Shown here in pieces: positions 41,332-41,564 of a stretch of 41,564 nt of DNA (position 1 is its first letter; every line of letters begins with the position of its first letter). Both the position numbers and the translations under genes were made by a program. Origin of the DNA: Clostridiales bacterium (GTDB taxonomy: Bacteria; Bacillota; Clostridia; Lachnospirales; Lachnospiraceae); the NCBI GenBank assembly GCA_019424245.1, contig JAHYZV010000013.1, positions 1 through 41,564 of the forward strand, written 5' to 3'. Under the pieces are notes generated by a model. That model searched no databases and had not been told where the DNA came from. It was given only the letters and a program-made list of their open reading frames with translations.

Positions 41332-41511
41332 ATGAGAGAGAAATTTAATCATCTATATTTGGATAGCCACGAAAGAAAACTTTTGATACATAGCCTTGTA
41401 GAGTTAAAAAATCAGCTCATTCAGCAAGGCAGATATACGGATTGTGTTGACGAGCTTATTTTTAAGGTCATAAATGCACCGACCAAGAGAATGAAAATTG
41501 AATATGTCTAA
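41332..41511 (+). CDS. Small protein of a type associated with integrative elements
   Basis: A 59-residue helical, charged soluble protein (MREKFNHLYLDSHERKLL at its start, RYTDCVDELIFKVINAP near its end). I recognise the pattern from small hypothetical proteins near the ends of clostridial conjugative elements, next to rumA-like genes, but its function is unknown. GGAGG at 41320-41324 fixes the start at ATG 41332 rather than the two codons earlier. It has its own promoter and a very strong terminator, so it is a complete single-gene unit at the window edge. Confidence 0.75.
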   Translation: MREKFNHLYLDSHERKLLIHSLVELKNQLIQQGRYTDCVDELIFKVINAPTKRMKIEYV

Positions 41512-41522
41512 GGCAGATTACA

Positions 41523-41564
41523 AAGCCGCTTATTCTTATTGATTTTAAGAGTAGGCGGCTTTTT
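41523..41564 (+). terminator. Strong terminator at the window end
   Basis: AAGCCGCTTATTCTTA at 41523-41538 pairs over its full 16 bases (with G-U pairs) with TAAGAGTAGGCGGCTT at 41546-41561, followed by a T-run running out of the window. Confidence 0.85.

Overview
The window is about 41.6 kb of AT-rich, gene-dense chromosome from a low-GC Gram-positive anaerobe. Gene content and protein style point to the Clostridia and most likely the family Lachnospiraceae: an HlyD-like/yggS/sepF cluster, a giant two-ATPase acyl-CoA-dehydratase-activase protein, heavy AGA use for arginine, and strong GGAGG ribosome sites. The genus is an inference. No rRNA, tRNA or CRISPR array was seen.

Layout. 1-7.6 kb: core housekeeping on the + strand: prmA (3' part), rsmE, a cysteine desulfurase, thiI, then mtaB, coaX and coaBC. 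A convergent HPr-like gene that has lost its phosphorylatable histidine sits in between. 7.6-15.7 kb: a small DUF378 membrane protein (-), then an HlyD-like adaptor, yggS, sepF, aroB, lspA, an rluD-family pseudouridine synthase, a hypothetical protein, a cytidylate-kinase-like protein and a membrane-anchored L,D-transpeptidase-like protein whose catalytic residues are all replaced. 15.7-25.1 kb: a putP-type sodium symporter, then an accessory block: a LytTR response regulator and GHKL sensor kinase, a terminator, a 21-bp-period direct repeat in front of a good promoter, a small secreted protein, two almost identical tandem lipoproteins, three ABC-2-like permeases, a membrane-anchored accessory protein and one ABC ATPase. 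This is the best candidate for a little-described system: a two-component module that probably switches on an adjacent envelope/export cassette.

25.1-31.2 kb: a 40-residue membrane protein (-) with its own promoter, the 1416-residue activase-like protein (-) with an unusual structured leader, a rhomboid-fold protein lacking the protease motif but carrying a zinc ribbon, and a 234-bp imperfect inverted repeat. 31.2-41.2 kb: pyk, a tyrosine T-box leader and tyrS, a multi-spanning membrane protein, convergent rqcH/NFACT, then yicC, gmk, rpoZ and rlmD. RlmD carries a C-terminal extra module, and the window ends with a small ORF of a type I associate with integrative elements, so the right edge may be an ICE junction.

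Themes. tRNA/rRNA modification and translation quality control (prmA, rsmE, thiI, mtaB, rluD family, rlmD, tyrS, rqcH) dominate the core. Coenzyme A synthesis (coaX, coaBC) and sulfur transfer (desulfurase with thiI) form local pathways. Most transcription units have a recognisable -35/-10 pair with a 16-18 bp spacer and a hairpin plus T-run at the end. All functional calls rest on reading motifs by eye; no database search was run.
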